A stretch of DNA of 64,000 bases from an uncultured Selenomonas sp. (GTDB lineage: Bacteria > Bacillota > Negativicutes > Selenomonadales > Selenomonadaceae). The notes under the pieces were generated by a model, which did not search any database, was not told the DNA's origin, and saw only the letters and a program-made list of their open reading frames with translations. Made by a program: the position numbers and the translations under genes. The DNA lies in NCBI GenBank assembly GCA_947167105.1, contig CAMVGU010000015.1:19699-83698 (forward strand). The letters run 5' to 3'. Of the stretch, positions 30,067-39,757 are shown in pieces (the stretch's first letter is position 1; each line of letters starts with the position of its first letter).

Positions 30067-31544
30067 GGCTCCTCACCCCTTGCCGTCTCCAGATCCACAT
30101 ACTCATCGCCATACAGCCGCAGTACCAGCCTGGTCAAAGGGCCTTGAGGCGGCTGGTAAAAAACCGGCTGGGAACAGAATAGAAAATAGTTGATGCGGTC
30201 ACCAAAATGGCTGAGCCGCCAGAAACCCAGCAGGAAGGTGGCCGCACCTGCCAGGAAGAAGGTAAAGCCATAGCTCTGGGGGCCAAGCACCCACAGTCCC
30301 AGCAGTCCCAGCACCAGGTTCAGCCCCGCGAAGAACAGGGACACCAGCAGCACATCCTTCTGGTAATCAAAATAAATCAGCAGAATGTAAATCAGTTGCA
30401 AAATGCCGGTAAAGAAGGCCCCGAACAGGATGACATTGTACATATTGACCTGGGCATAGGTAATGCCGGCGCCCGAAAGCACGTAATTGCCCAAAGCCAG
30501 GAATACCAGGGTAAAGACAAGCTGAAACTCAATGATATGCCTGAGCTCGAACCACAGGGTATGCAGAAGATCCTTGCGGGCATCATCAATCTCCCGGAAA
30601 TTGCCCTTGCGGGTGATGTAGGAAAAATAAACGGCATAGCGCTCGTAGAAATTCGTTTCCACCGTCACCACGAACATCATCATCAGGGGCAGAATGGACA
30701 GGAAGGCGAAGAAGGTCACCACATCATAAATTGGGGCGAATCTGTAGGTGCCTGCCACATCCACACCCCAGGGCCCCTGCCAAATGATGACGTTGGGCAG
30801 GAACAGCCCCAGCATATAGCCCTCGGAAATCAGGAACAAGCGCCAGTGCCGCTCCAAATAGGGCAAAAAGGCGAAATTCTGCCCCTTCTCCGGCAAGCCG
30901 AAATAATCGACAATATGCAGCATAAAGAGCAACACTATGGCAGCCATGCCCACATCCATGGCCAGCAGACCCGCCTGCTCCGCCGGCAGCACGCCCCCCT
31001 CCAGCAGTACCCAGGTCAGGAAAATGGCCAGCAGCACACCGAACAAATAGGACAACAGCAAGCGCTTGTATTTCTTCACCGCCGAAAGATAAACGCTCTC
31101 CGTCCAGGCCAGGAGCAGCAGGGCAAAGAACAGGTAGGCCAGGCATTTCGTGCCAAAATCCAGGGGCCTGCCCCAGAAAAATATTCCTGCCGCCATGCCT
31201 CCTAAACCTGTCAGTATGGCCCCCATCCCCAGCAGGGAAGCCGTCACATCCCCGAAGCGGCCTACGGACAGGCAGTCAGCCAGGTAACGGGTCAGAACCA
31301 TGGTAAAGCCGCTGGACAGAACCTGGGAAAAGACAAAGGCATAGACAACCGAAGCCACAAAGATGCTGGAGGCCTCCCCTGCCACGCCATACCAAGAAAA
31401 AAGCATCTGCACTGCCAGCACCATGCTGGTCATCAGGGCAAAGGGCCCTGCCGTGATGATGGCAGAATATGAGTAGGCCCTGATATGGCCTGCTGCCGTG
31501 CGGGCCATGAACAGTTTCTTCAGCTCGAATCCCACGCCTGCCAT
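30063..31544 (-). CDS. pelG: PelG-like polysaccharide membrane transporter
   Basis: MAGVGFELKKLFMARTAAGHIRAYSYSAIITAGPFALMTSMVLAVQ...; ~12 hydrophobic segments; PelG start motif. Confidence 0.92.
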   Translation of the reverse strand: MAGVGFELKKLFMARTAAGHIRAYSYSAIITAGPFALMTSMVLAVQMLFSWYGVAGEASSIFVASVVYAFVFSQVLSSGFTMVLTRYLADCLSVGRFGDVTASLLGMGAILTGLGGMAAGIFFWGRPLDFGTKCLAYLFFALLLLAWTESVYLSAVKKYKRLLLSYLFGVLLAIFLTWVLLEGGVLPAEQAGLLAMDVGMAAIVLLFMLHIVDYFGLPEKGQNFAFLPYLERHWRLFLISEGYMLGLFLPNVIIWQGPWGVDVAGTYRFAPIYDVVTFFAFLSILPLMMMFVVTVETNFYERYAVYFSYITRKGNFREIDDARKDLLHTLWFELRHIIEFQLVFTLVFLALGNYVLSGAGITYAQVNMYNVILFGAFFTGILQLIYILLIYFDYQKDVLLVSLFFAGLNLVLGLLGLWVLGPQSYGFTFFLAGAATFLLGFWRLSHFGDRINYFLFCSQPVFYQPPQGPLTRLVLRLYGDEYVDLETARGEEP

Positions 31545-32974
31545 CAGCGCCGCACCTCCTTCTCCTGCTCATAAATCTTCCGATAGCTTTCAATGAAGAA
31601 CTCGTAGGTATACCCTCTTTTAGCCCTTTCATAGCCGATATTGCCCATCTTACGCCGCAACTCGAAATCCCTGGCCAGCCTGAGAATCTCCCCGGACATG
31701 GCCTCGAAATCCATGGGTGCCACAATGGAGCCTGCCGCCCCCAGGTGGTCGTCGGAAGGCCCGTATATAAGCTCACGGCAGCAGCCCACATCCGTTGTCA
31801 CAAAGGGCCTGTGAGCGGCCTGCCCCTCCAGCACTGCCAGGGGCTGGCCCTCGCTGATGCTGGAGAGCACCATAACATCCATTTTGGGCAAATACTCCAC
31901 TACATTCACCGAGCCTGTGAAATTCACATTGCGAATCTGCAGCATTTCCACCGTCTGCTGGCAAAGGGCGTAATAGTCAGGATCTTCCTCCAGGCCCCCC
32001 ATCACGTAGAGCTCTGCATCAGGAAGCTCCTGCTGCACCAGGAAGAAGGCCCTGAGCAGGGTGACAATGTCCTTAATGGGCACCACCCGCACCACCGCCC
32101 CCACGGTAAAGGGGCCTTCATGCTGTTGCACCTCGGGAATATGCTCGAAACGCTCCATATGCACCCCGTTGGGCACGATGCCGATTTTCTCCGGGTCGCA
32201 GCCCAGGTCACGCTCGATCTCCGCGTTATGCTCAAAGAGCGTATAGACATGATCTGCCGTGGTATAGGAGAGCTTGGCCAGGTTATAGAAATACTGAATC
32301 CAGACGGACTTGAAATCCCCCTTGGCCCAGTCGCTCTTGATAATCTCCACCTCCCGCTCCCGGGAATAGATGCCGTGCTCCGTAATCAGGAAGGGCTTAT
32401 GGTGTACCTCTGCCGCCAAGGCGCCGATAACGCCGCAGTAGCCTGTGGCCACGCTATGATAGACATCCGCCTCCGGCAGTTCCTGCTGCAGCAGGTAGAA
32501 GAGCGGCAGCAGCATGGAGCGCAGGGTCCAGAAGAAATCCGTAAAGGGCAGGTAACTGTAGCGCTCCTCATACACCCGCTGGATAACATCGAAGAAATCG
32601 CTGCTCATAAAGATGGTCAGGGGGCCATCCTTCATGTGTTCCGGCGTAAACAAGGCCGCCAGTTCCGTGACATTGATAGGCTTCTTGCCCACCACCAGAT
32701 CATACAGCACCTCCCGTTCCTGGGCGCTCAGGATATTCTCCCGCATGCTTTTGGATTTCAGCTTCAGGATGGAGTCCAAAAACTCCTCCTGGATGCCCAC
32801 CAGATTCTTGGGCAGCTTATACTTATAATTGCCCCGATCCTTCTCCTCCGCGCCTATGGAATACAGGAAGAACTCGTGCTCCGGCAAGCCCTGGATGAGC
32901 ATTTGTACCCAGGAGGAAACACCGCCGACCACATAGGGATAGGAGCCCTCCACCAAGAGGCAGATACGCATCAC
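31544..32974 (-). CDS. pelF: PelF-like GT4 glycosyltransferase
   Basis: MRICLLVEGSYPYVVGGVSSWVQMLIQGLPEHEF...FLITEHGIYSREREVEI...SSISEGQPLAVLEGQAAHRPFVTTDVG. Confidence 0.94.
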   Translation of the reverse strand: MMRICLLVEGSYPYVVGGVSSWVQMLIQGLPEHEFFLYSIGAEEKDRGNYKYKLPKNLVGIQEEFLDSILKLKSKSMRENILSAQEREVLYDLVVGKKPINVTELAALFTPEHMKDGPLTIFMSSDFFDVIQRVYEERYSYLPFTDFFWTLRSMLLPLFYLLQQELPEADVYHSVATGYCGVIGALAAEVHHKPFLITEHGIYSREREVEIIKSDWAKGDFKSVWIQYFYNLAKLSYTTADHVYTLFEHNAEIERDLGCDPEKIGIVPNGVHMERFEHIPEVQQHEGPFTVGAVVRVVPIKDIVTLLRAFFLVQQELPDAELYVMGGLEEDPDYYALCQQTVEMLQIRNVNFTGSVNVVEYLPKMDVMVLSSISEGQPLAVLEGQAAHRPFVTTDVGCCRELIYGPSDDHLGAAGSIVAPMDFEAMSGEILRLARDFELRRKMGNIGYERAKRGYTYEFFIESYRKIYEQEKEVRR

Positions 32975-34797
32975 GCTCCCTCCTTCCAGTAGATATCCGT
33001 CTCCGTTGATTTTGTCTCAATCATGTAAGCATCATCACCGATGGGGACAGCACTGCCGCCCTCTACCCGCTCTATTTCCTTCTCCGTGCGCAGCACAAAG
33101 CGCAGGGGATGCCGGAAACTCCAGCAGGTCAGGTGCAGATGATCCTGCTCCCGCCTGACCCGGTAATCCATATCCAGATAATCATCGAAATACCCGGCAC
33201 ATTCCGAGTCAGTCACCGGCCGCAGCCAGCCAAAACGCTCATTGATCTCCGCCAGGAACTTGCGGAAATGGTCTTCCATCGTGCCCCAGGACAGATCCTT
33301 GCTCTCCTCATAGAACAGTTCGTCAGGATGCACAAAGTGGCTGAAATTGCCGATATAATTGATCACGCTGATATTCTCATACATCTGCTGCCTGGACGGG
33401 GAAAAGCCTGCCGAAGTGCGCGGTATCTCATGGACGCCATCATCATGCCGCTCATAGTCCTGGATATAGGCACGGGAGGCATAGGGGCCGTCAAAGAGGG
33501 AAGAAAAGATCTTGACCTCCGGGAAGACCTGCAAAATGGCCTCGCGCCCCTCAGGGCTAAGTATATCCGAAGGAGGAACATAGCACTTAAATGTATAGCC
33601 CGGATAAGCCTCCTTGATATAGCGCCTTAGCTCCTGCAGCCCCTCTATCATATCCGCCTGGCTTGCCCAGGGCACATACTCCAGCTCACCTGGCACATAG
33701 TTGTCCGGAGCCAGGGACTGGTGATTGTAGCCATGCAGCCCCAGCTCTCCCCCCATATCCAGCAGCTCGCGGCCATAGACTATCAGGCTGTCCCTCGCCT
33801 TGCGGCCTGCGGCCGGCCCGAAGGGGCCCTTGACCTGGTCACCATAGCTCTCGATAATAAGCCCCGTATACAGCAGGCCGAAATCCTTCGCGCAACCGCG
33901 CATAAAGGGCCACCAGATATTGCGGTAAAAATCCTCGGTGGAGACCCCAAGCTCATCATAGATTTTCTCATAGTAGCCCTCCGGCACCGGCGAGGGGAAG
34001 TCGTCTATGAAAAAGAGCTTCGTGCCCAGCACCGGATAGATGGCGCTGTCACCGCAGTGGTTAATCAGGGAGGACAGCAGGCCGATATTGGTCTTGTCAT
34101 CCCGCACAATGCCATTGTACATATAGCAACGGCCCTGCCCGAACTTATGCTCCCAGACCAGAGGCATGCCGTCATAGGAGCGCACATGCACCTTTGCCTC
34201 CGGCATGAGGCTGACCTGGGACGCATTGGTATTGTAAGCAGTCCCCTCGCCAAAGGAAAAGCCCTTGCCACCAAACAGGAAATCCGTCTCCAGGCTGATG
34301 CCCTTCACATTCGCATCGCCGCCGACTGAGGCAAGACCCAGGGCCGCCAGGCGCTCTGCCTGCCAGGGCCCGTCCAGCGCCTTTTCCGGGCGCATGAAGA
34401 ACACCGCCGTCCCCCCCTCCTCCACGTAGCTTTGCAGGGCCTGCCAGGACGCTATCATATCCAGATAGCCGGACAGCACCAGCACCCCCTGGTAATGGGA
34501 GGACATCTTTAAAGTGGCATCGGTAATAGGCGCATCCGCAAAGCCTTTCTTCTGCTGGGCCAGCAGCCACTCGATTCTATGGCGCGCAAACACGCTGGAA
34601 ACATCATGGGGGTCATAAAGCACCAGATAGGTATCCTTCGTTTCCTCCACCGGCTCCCCCTGGGGAGGTGAGCTGGGTAGCTGGGTGTCATTGGCTGGCG
34701 CTCCCAGATGCAAAAAACCATCCATGCGGCTGAACTGGAAGAAGCAGGCCAGCACGATTACAAAAGCGCAAATGGCCAGGATGCCCCGCTTATCCAT
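32971..34797 (-). CDS. DUF2194-type polysaccharide deacetylase (PelA deacetylase-only form)
   Basis: N-terminal TM; FIDDFPSP, LGLHGYNHQSL (HxxxH), HFVHPDEL: CE4-like fold; between pelE and pelF. Confidence 0.83.
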   Translation of the reverse strand: MDKRGILAICAFVIVLACFFQFSRMDGFLHLGAPANDTQLPSSPPQGEPVEETKDTYLVLYDPHDVSSVFARHRIEWLLAQQKKGFADAPITDATLKMSSHYQGVLVLSGYLDMIASWQALQSYVEEGGTAVFFMRPEKALDGPWQAERLAALGLASVGGDANVKGISLETDFLFGGKGFSFGEGTAYNTNASQVSLMPEAKVHVRSYDGMPLVWEHKFGQGRCYMYNGIVRDDKTNIGLLSSLINHCGDSAIYPVLGTKLFFIDDFPSPVPEGYYEKIYDELGVSTEDFYRNIWWPFMRGCAKDFGLLYTGLIIESYGDQVKGPFGPAAGRKARDSLIVYGRELLDMGGELGLHGYNHQSLAPDNYVPGELEYVPWASQADMIEGLQELRRYIKEAYPGYTFKCYVPPSDILSPEGREAILQVFPEVKIFSSLFDGPYASRAYIQDYERHDDGVHEIPRTSAGFSPSRQQMYENISVINYIGNFSHFVHPDELFYEESKDLSWGTMEDHFRKFLAEINERFGWLRPVTDSECAGYFDDYLDMDYRVRREQDHLHLTCWSFRHPLRFVLRTEKEIERVEGGSAVPIGDDAYMIETKSTETDIYWKEGA

Positions 34798-35701
34798 GGT
34801 TGACCGCCCCCCTATCCCAATAGCGGATAACCCGCAGTGCCTCCGGCGTCAGTTCCATGGGGCAGGCCTTCATCTCCGAAAGCTTCTGCTGCAACTCCTC
34901 CGGGCGCTTCCAGGCCGCATAAAGCTCAATATATTTCAAATACGGCTCCTCCCGCTGGGGGAATGCCTGCATAAATTCCTCCGCTGCCTGCTCCGCCATG
35001 GTGTAATCACCCATGGAAATGAGCTGCTTGATTTCCTCCGAGTAATACTCCATATTATCCGGGCAAAGCTTGGTAAGATGGGCCAGCAGCCCCACATAAT
35101 CCCCCTGCTTCTTGCGCCAGGTCACATGGTCGATAAACTTGCGCTGGGATATATACTCCTTCAGCAAATCCGCGTACTTCTGCAAGAGGGGAAGGTTCTC
35201 CTGCTCCTTGCCGGACAGCACCCCCGAAGTGCCCTCGAAAAGCTGTGTCTCCAATTTCTCCATGCGGGTGGTGAGCATGGAAACCGCATAGTAGGCAATC
35301 TCGCGATCCTTGTCATGCATGGCCATCTGCAGGATATTCTTGTTCTCCACCATGGACTGCTTGATGGCCTCCGTAAAAAAGCGGCGCTTCCGCTGCTGGT
35401 CATCCACCAGGAAGGCATCATTGAGGGGGACAATATCATCATCCACCTGGGTGCCCGTAAAGAAGGCTTCTCCCTGGGATTCCAGTTCCGGGGTTTGCCC
35501 TTCCCACAGCCCCAGGATAGAGCCCATCAGCTTGAACAGGCACATAATCAGCAGGCCAAATACCGGCACGAACAGCACAATGGCCGCCTCCGTAAAGGCC
35601 CGGATGCGTGTCTTGCCCCGCAGGTCAACCAGCAGGAATATTCCGGTGGCAATGACATGCAGCAGCATGAACGCCATGAAATCCAGATCCAAGCCTGCCA
35701 T
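34790..35701 (-). CDS. pelE: PelE-like membrane/TPR protein
   Basis: Two N-terminal TM segments then TPR-like helices; position directly after PelD; 8-nt overlap with the deacetylase ORF. Confidence 0.75.
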   Translation of the reverse strand: MAGLDLDFMAFMLLHVIATGIFLLVDLRGKTRIRAFTEAAIVLFVPVFGLLIMCLFKLMGSILGLWEGQTPELESQGEAFFTGTQVDDDIVPLNDAFLVDDQQRKRRFFTEAIKQSMVENKNILQMAMHDKDREIAYYAVSMLTTRMEKLETQLFEGTSGVLSGKEQENLPLLQKYADLLKEYISQRKFIDHVTWRKKQGDYVGLLAHLTKLCPDNMEYYSEEIKQLISMGDYTMAEQAAEEFMQAFPQREEPYLKYIELYAAWKRPEELQQKLSEMKACPMELTPEALRVIRYWDRGAVNHG

Positions 35702-35702
35702 G

Positions 35703-37829
35703 CTATACCACCGTCCCATCGCTTTCCGTTATGAGGCCGGCACTGCGCAGCCGTTCCTGCACCATGCCTTTCACGGACTCATCGGCATCCGGCAGCAGGA
35801 GATAAACCTTGCCTTCCAGCTCCCCCATGAAATCCTCATTGCGTATCAGCCGCCCGCAGCGCTCGTCCACCGCCGCATAGTCAAGGCCCGTCATATCCAC
35901 CCGCAATACGGAAATCTCCAGTTCCCCCTGCAGCAGGCGCCTGTCTCTGAGCTCTTGTATGATGGCACGGAAAGCAGGCTCCTTCAGCACCCTGGTACCT
36001 GCATGGTAGCGGCGCTCCTGCACCTCTGCCTCATACTGGTAAGCACGGCCCATGGAGGAGGAAATCAGGCGGGTGGTGATGGACAGGAGATTCTGCTGGT
36101 AGAGGCTCCACTGCTCAAAGGACATGCCAAAAATCTCTATAACCGCTATGACCTCATCCTGATAGACAATCGGCGCCGCAAGATCCGGCGTATCCTTGAC
36201 CAGTTCCCGGTTCACATAGATGGACTTCTCCTGCACCAGATTCCTGAGATATGCGTGATCCTCCACCCTCAGGGAGTGGGGACGGGCCTGGGCCAGGCGT
36301 CCCATGCGCACCTTCTGGCGCAGGAAGTACCCGCCTTTGCCCATCACATAGACAGCAATATCCTCCACTGCCAGCACCTGGGCCGTGACAGAGGCCGCCT
36401 GGGTGAAGATATTCTCCGTAGCCACGCTGTCCAGCTGCCGGATAATGCGGTAAAGCCTGCCGATGCTGTCATCGGAATTCACTATCTGGCGATAGAGCTT
36501 GTCCTTCACCGCCACATTCTCATCATACAGGGAGCGCAGGAAATCGTAGCGCTCCTGGGCCTGGGAAGCCTGCCAGGCCGCCGCCTCCCGCTCGTAGGTG
36601 CGCCCGTCCGCAAAATACCCCGTGGCCACCGCCACGAAAATATAGGAAATGAAATGCAGCAAATGCCGCGGCATGTAGAGCAGCGCCACCGCGTTAGCTC
36701 CCTGCAGCAGCAGCGACACCAGCAGGATAACCGAGGAGAAAGCCATGGCTAAGAGGGCCTGGCGCTTGCCGTACAAAAGGCCCATTACGCCTATGTAAAC
36801 AAAGTTCACATCAAAATATATCCAGGGATTCACCGGGCTGCCGTCCTGCCAGTAGGCTATCAGCGCCATCAGCAGGGCGCCCAGGATATTTTCCCCGTAG
36901 GGAATCAGCTTTTCCTTCAGTGCCCTGAGCTTCTCTTTCCGTTCCTGTTCCTTGTCGGCCTCCACCTGTGCCTTGGCCAGAGCCCGCTCACCCTCGACAG
37001 TCAGTCTCAGGCCCTCCTGCAGGGCGTATTTGGCGCTCCAGCCCAATTCCTTCTGGGCAGCTTCGGGCTTTGGCAGCGGACGGGAAAAAATCTCCTGTCC
37101 CTCTGCCAGGGTCAGTTCCTTGCCCGTTGCCTGCCGCACTGCTTCCAGGGCCTCCGCCGCAGTATAGGCAGAGCCGCTCATCAAATTCAGCGGCTCCCCT
37201 GCATAGCCCCTCGCAACGGCCCGGTAGATGCCATAAACCGCATCATCCACATACAGGAAGTCGCGCTGTCCTTCCGTGTCAATAAAGCCGGTACACACGT
37301 CACCTGTTTCAGCCGCCTGCAGCCATTCCCCCAAAAGGCCCTCCCGTGCAGTTTCCCCTGTGCCGTAAATCTCCGGCGTGCGCAGGATAGTAACCTGCAG
37401 CCCGCTGGTCTTCTGCCAGGCCAGAACAGTATCCTCGGCCAGCCGCGCGGACTGGCTGCACGGTTCCGTCTGTCCCTCCCTGGGCAGGGCACGCAGGGAA
37501 GACAGCAGGAAGAAATGCCTCACATTGTATTTATGGGAAAGGGCCAGCAGCTCATTGAGCTCCGACAGCCACTTGCCCTCGCCTCCATCCATGCGGGTGC
37601 GTCCCAAAGAGAACATAACAATGGGTATATTCTGAACTCTGAAAATCTCCAAAGGCTCCAGGAATTTCAGCTGTCCCTCCGCCTCCGGCTCCAAATCAAG
37701 CGGCAGCGCATAATAATCCCAGCCCTCCTTGGCGAACAGCCGTTGCAGTGCCTCCCACCAAAAGCACTGCCAGCCCGCTATCAGCACCTTTTTGCCCAGT
37801 ACATCCTCCGCAGCCATACCCTCCACCAT
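35703..37829 (-). CDS. pelD: PelD-like c-di-GMP receptor with N-terminal SDR/epimerase-like fusion
   Basis: N-term NAD-epimerase-like (LRTPEIYGTGETAREG, GQRDFLYVDDAVYGIYRA), TM block, GAF-like, degenerate GGDEF with RNED I-site (codons 35832..35843) before EGKVYLLLP. Confidence 0.88.
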   Translation of the reverse strand: MVEGMAAEDVLGKKVLIAGWQCFWWEALQRLFAKEGWDYYALPLDLEPEAEGQLKFLEPLEIFRVQNIPIVMFSLGRTRMDGGEGKWLSELNELLALSHKYNVRHFFLLSSLRALPREGQTEPCSQSARLAEDTVLAWQKTSGLQVTILRTPEIYGTGETAREGLLGEWLQAAETGDVCTGFIDTEGQRDFLYVDDAVYGIYRAVARGYAGEPLNLMSGSAYTAAEALEAVRQATGKELTLAEGQEIFSRPLPKPEAAQKELGWSAKYALQEGLRLTVEGERALAKAQVEADKEQERKEKLRALKEKLIPYGENILGALLMALIAYWQDGSPVNPWIYFDVNFVYIGVMGLLYGKRQALLAMAFSSVILLVSLLLQGANAVALLYMPRHLLHFISYIFVAVATGYFADGRTYEREAAAWQASQAQERYDFLRSLYDENVAVKDKLYRQIVNSDDSIGRLYRIIRQLDSVATENIFTQAASVTAQVLAVEDIAVYVMGKGGYFLRQKVRMGRLAQARPHSLRVEDHAYLRNLVQEKSIYVNRELVKDTPDLAAPIVYQDEVIAVIEIFGMSFEQWSLYQQNLLSITTRLISSSMGRAYQYEAEVQERRYHAGTRVLKEPAFRAIIQELRDRRLLQGELEISVLRVDMTGLDYAAVDERCGRLIRNEDFMGELEGKVYLLLPDADESVKGMVQERLRSAGLITESDGTVV

Positions 37830-37893
37830 CCCTTTCGGCAGATTTCCGTTTTTTCAGCTTGATTTCATTTTCTATTCTACAGGGACACAAAAA

Positions 37894-37932
37894 TTCCCTT
37901 CCCCGGCAGAAAATATATCCGCCGGAAAAGGG
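37894..37932 (-). terminator. Terminator downstream of holA, before pelD
   Basis: Minus strand TTCCCTTTTCCGGCGGATATATTTTCTGCCGGGGAAGGGAATTTTTG. Confidence 0.6.
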
Positions 37933-37951
37933 AAAGAAACGTCTCATTCTG

Positions 37952-39028
37952 TTATGAATCAGCCGTGCAAAGGACAATCAGCGCGTGCTCCAGGCACTCC
38001 TCCCCCGCCTGGCCTGTCTTCAGCAAATAATCCCCGTCAATAAGCTCCAGCATCCCGCGTTTCAGCACCGATTCCGGGAACTTCGCGGCCGCCCGGCCCA
38101 GCTTCTCCGCAATATAGGGATTGAGCCCCAGGGGCTGGGCCAGGGCCTTGCCCCGCACTCCACTGGAAATCAGCACACGGGCCTGCCAGAGCTGGCGCAC
38201 ATGCCGCGTCAGGAGGGCCAGGATAATCGTGAAATACGTCCCCTCCGCAAGCTGCCTGTCCAGCAGGGCCAGGGCCTGCCTGGCATCCCGCGCGCTCACC
38301 GCATCCAGAAGGGCGAAACCCGACACCTCCGGGATACCGGCAAAGACCTGCACCAGCTCCTTTTTGGAGATAAGGCGCCTGTCCGTAAAGAGGGCCAGCT
38401 TATCAAACTCCTTGTCCAAAAATTCCAGGGAAATGGGCTGCATCAGGCTGACAGCCCCCTGGAAATAGGCCAGGGCTTCCTTGTCAAGCTGCTTGTCTAT
38501 GGAATTCAGCTTGCCCGTCAGCCAATCGCCGATATTCCAGGCACGCACCGGCTCTGCCTCCAGCACCAGCCCGACTTTTTCCACGGCCTTGTAGAGTTTC
38601 TTGCGCTTATCCGGTTTCGTGTCCGTCACAAACAGCAGATAGCTGTACTCCGGCATGTTTTCCAAAAAGGACAGCAGGCGCTGCCGGGACTTGTCATCGC
38701 CCTCCCGGCCACTCCCCTCCCCTGCTTTTTGGGAGCTGGCCTTAAAGAGGCATGTATCCTGCACCAGCACCACATTCTTGTCCGCAAAGAATGGCACCGT
38801 ATCCAGCGTGCCCAGCAGCGTGTCCAGATCTACGTCACCCGTGAATTTTTGCAGGCCATCCTGCAGCGCCCCTGGGTCAGGGAACAAAAGCTGCAGCACT
38901 CGCTCCCTGGCCTTTTCGATATAATAATGTTCCTCCCCTGCCAGCAGGAACACATGGGGCAGCGGCCCCTGCCTTAGAGCTGCCATCAGTTCACCGTATT
39001 TCAAGTTCTTTTCCCCCATTAAGGGCAC
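37952..39028 (-). CDS. holA: DNA polymerase III delta subunit
   Basis: PHVFLLAGEEHYYIEKARERVLQLLFP...; HolA organisation. Confidence 0.92.
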   Translation of the reverse strand: MPLMGEKNLKYGELMAALRQGPLPHVFLLAGEEHYYIEKARERVLQLLFPDPGALQDGLQKFTGDVDLDTLLGTLDTVPFFADKNVVLVQDTCLFKASSQKAGEGSGREGDDKSRQRLLSFLENMPEYSYLLFVTDTKPDKRKKLYKAVEKVGLVLEAEPVRAWNIGDWLTGKLNSIDKQLDKEALAYFQGAVSLMQPISLEFLDKEFDKLALFTDRRLISKKELVQVFAGIPEVSGFALLDAVSARDARQALALLDRQLAEGTYFTIILALLTRHVRQLWQARVLISSGVRGKALAQPLGLNPYIAEKLGRAAAKFPESVLKRGMLELIDGDYLLKTGQAGEECLEHALIVLCTADS

Positions 39029-39043
39029 TCATTGCGCAGTTCC

Positions 39044-39757
39044 CTAATTCAGCATGCCCTTTTCCTTCAGGCTGACAAAACGGTTATTGCCGATAATGAT
39101 GTGATCCAGGACAGGAATATCCATCACCTGCCCCGCCTTCCGCAGACGCTCCGTGACGGCAATATCTTCCTTGCTCGGTGCCGGGTCCCCGGAAGGGTGG
39201 TTATGCAGCAGGATCACCGAAGCTGCCGAGTAGCGCACCGCCGCCTCAAAGACCTCCCTGGGATGTACCACGGAAGCCGTCAGGGAGCCGATGGAGATCT
39301 CCGGCATCGCCAGGATATGGTTCTTCGTATTGAGCAGCAGCACCGCAAAATGCTCCTTCTGCTCGAAGCGGAAGCGGGGCATGGCGAAATGGGCCACATC
39401 CTCCGGGCCGTGCACCACCTCGACCTTGGCTGCCGCCATGGAAAGCCGCCGCCCCAGCTCCACTGCCGCCAGCACCGTGGCTGCCTTCGCCGGGCCCAGG
39501 CCCGGCAGCTCCGCAAGCTCCGCTGCCGACATGCGGATAATGCCTGTGAGCCCCAGCCCCTGGTAACGGGCCAAAACCTGCTCTGCCAAGCGCAGAACCG
39601 AGTGCTCGCGGGTTCCCGTCCTCAGGAGCACCGCCAGCAGTTCCGCATTTGAGAGCACGGATGCGCCGTAGGCAATAAGCTTTTCCCTGGGACGCTCCTC
39701 CTCCGGTATGTCCCTGACCATAAGCGTCTCCAGCTTACTTGCTGCTTCCTTTCCCAT
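39044..39757 (-). CDS. radC: RadC family JAB-domain protein
   Basis: RDIPEEERPREKLIAYGASVLSNAELLAVLLRTGT...VILLHNHPSGDPAPSKEDI. Confidence 0.97.
   Translation of the reverse strand: MGKEAASKLETLMVRDIPEEERPREKLIAYGASVLSNAELLAVLLRTGTREHSVLRLAEQVLARYQGLGLTGIIRMSAAELAELPGLGPAKAATVLAAVELGRRLSMAAAKVEVVHGPEDVAHFAMPRFRFEQKEHFAVLLLNTKNHILAMPEISIGSLTASVVHPREVFEAAVRYSAASVILLHNHPSGDPAPSKEDIAVTERLRKAGQVMDIPVLDHIIIGNNRFVSLKEKGMLN

Noticed and set aside
31745-32992. 415-aa + ORF antisense to pelF
   Set aside because: Antisense artefact; PelF motifs are clear on the minus strand.
37830-37893. c-di-GMP riboswitch or specific promoter upstream of pelD
   Set aside because: Too short for a GEMM riboswitch and no convincing -35/-10 pair could be defined by eye.
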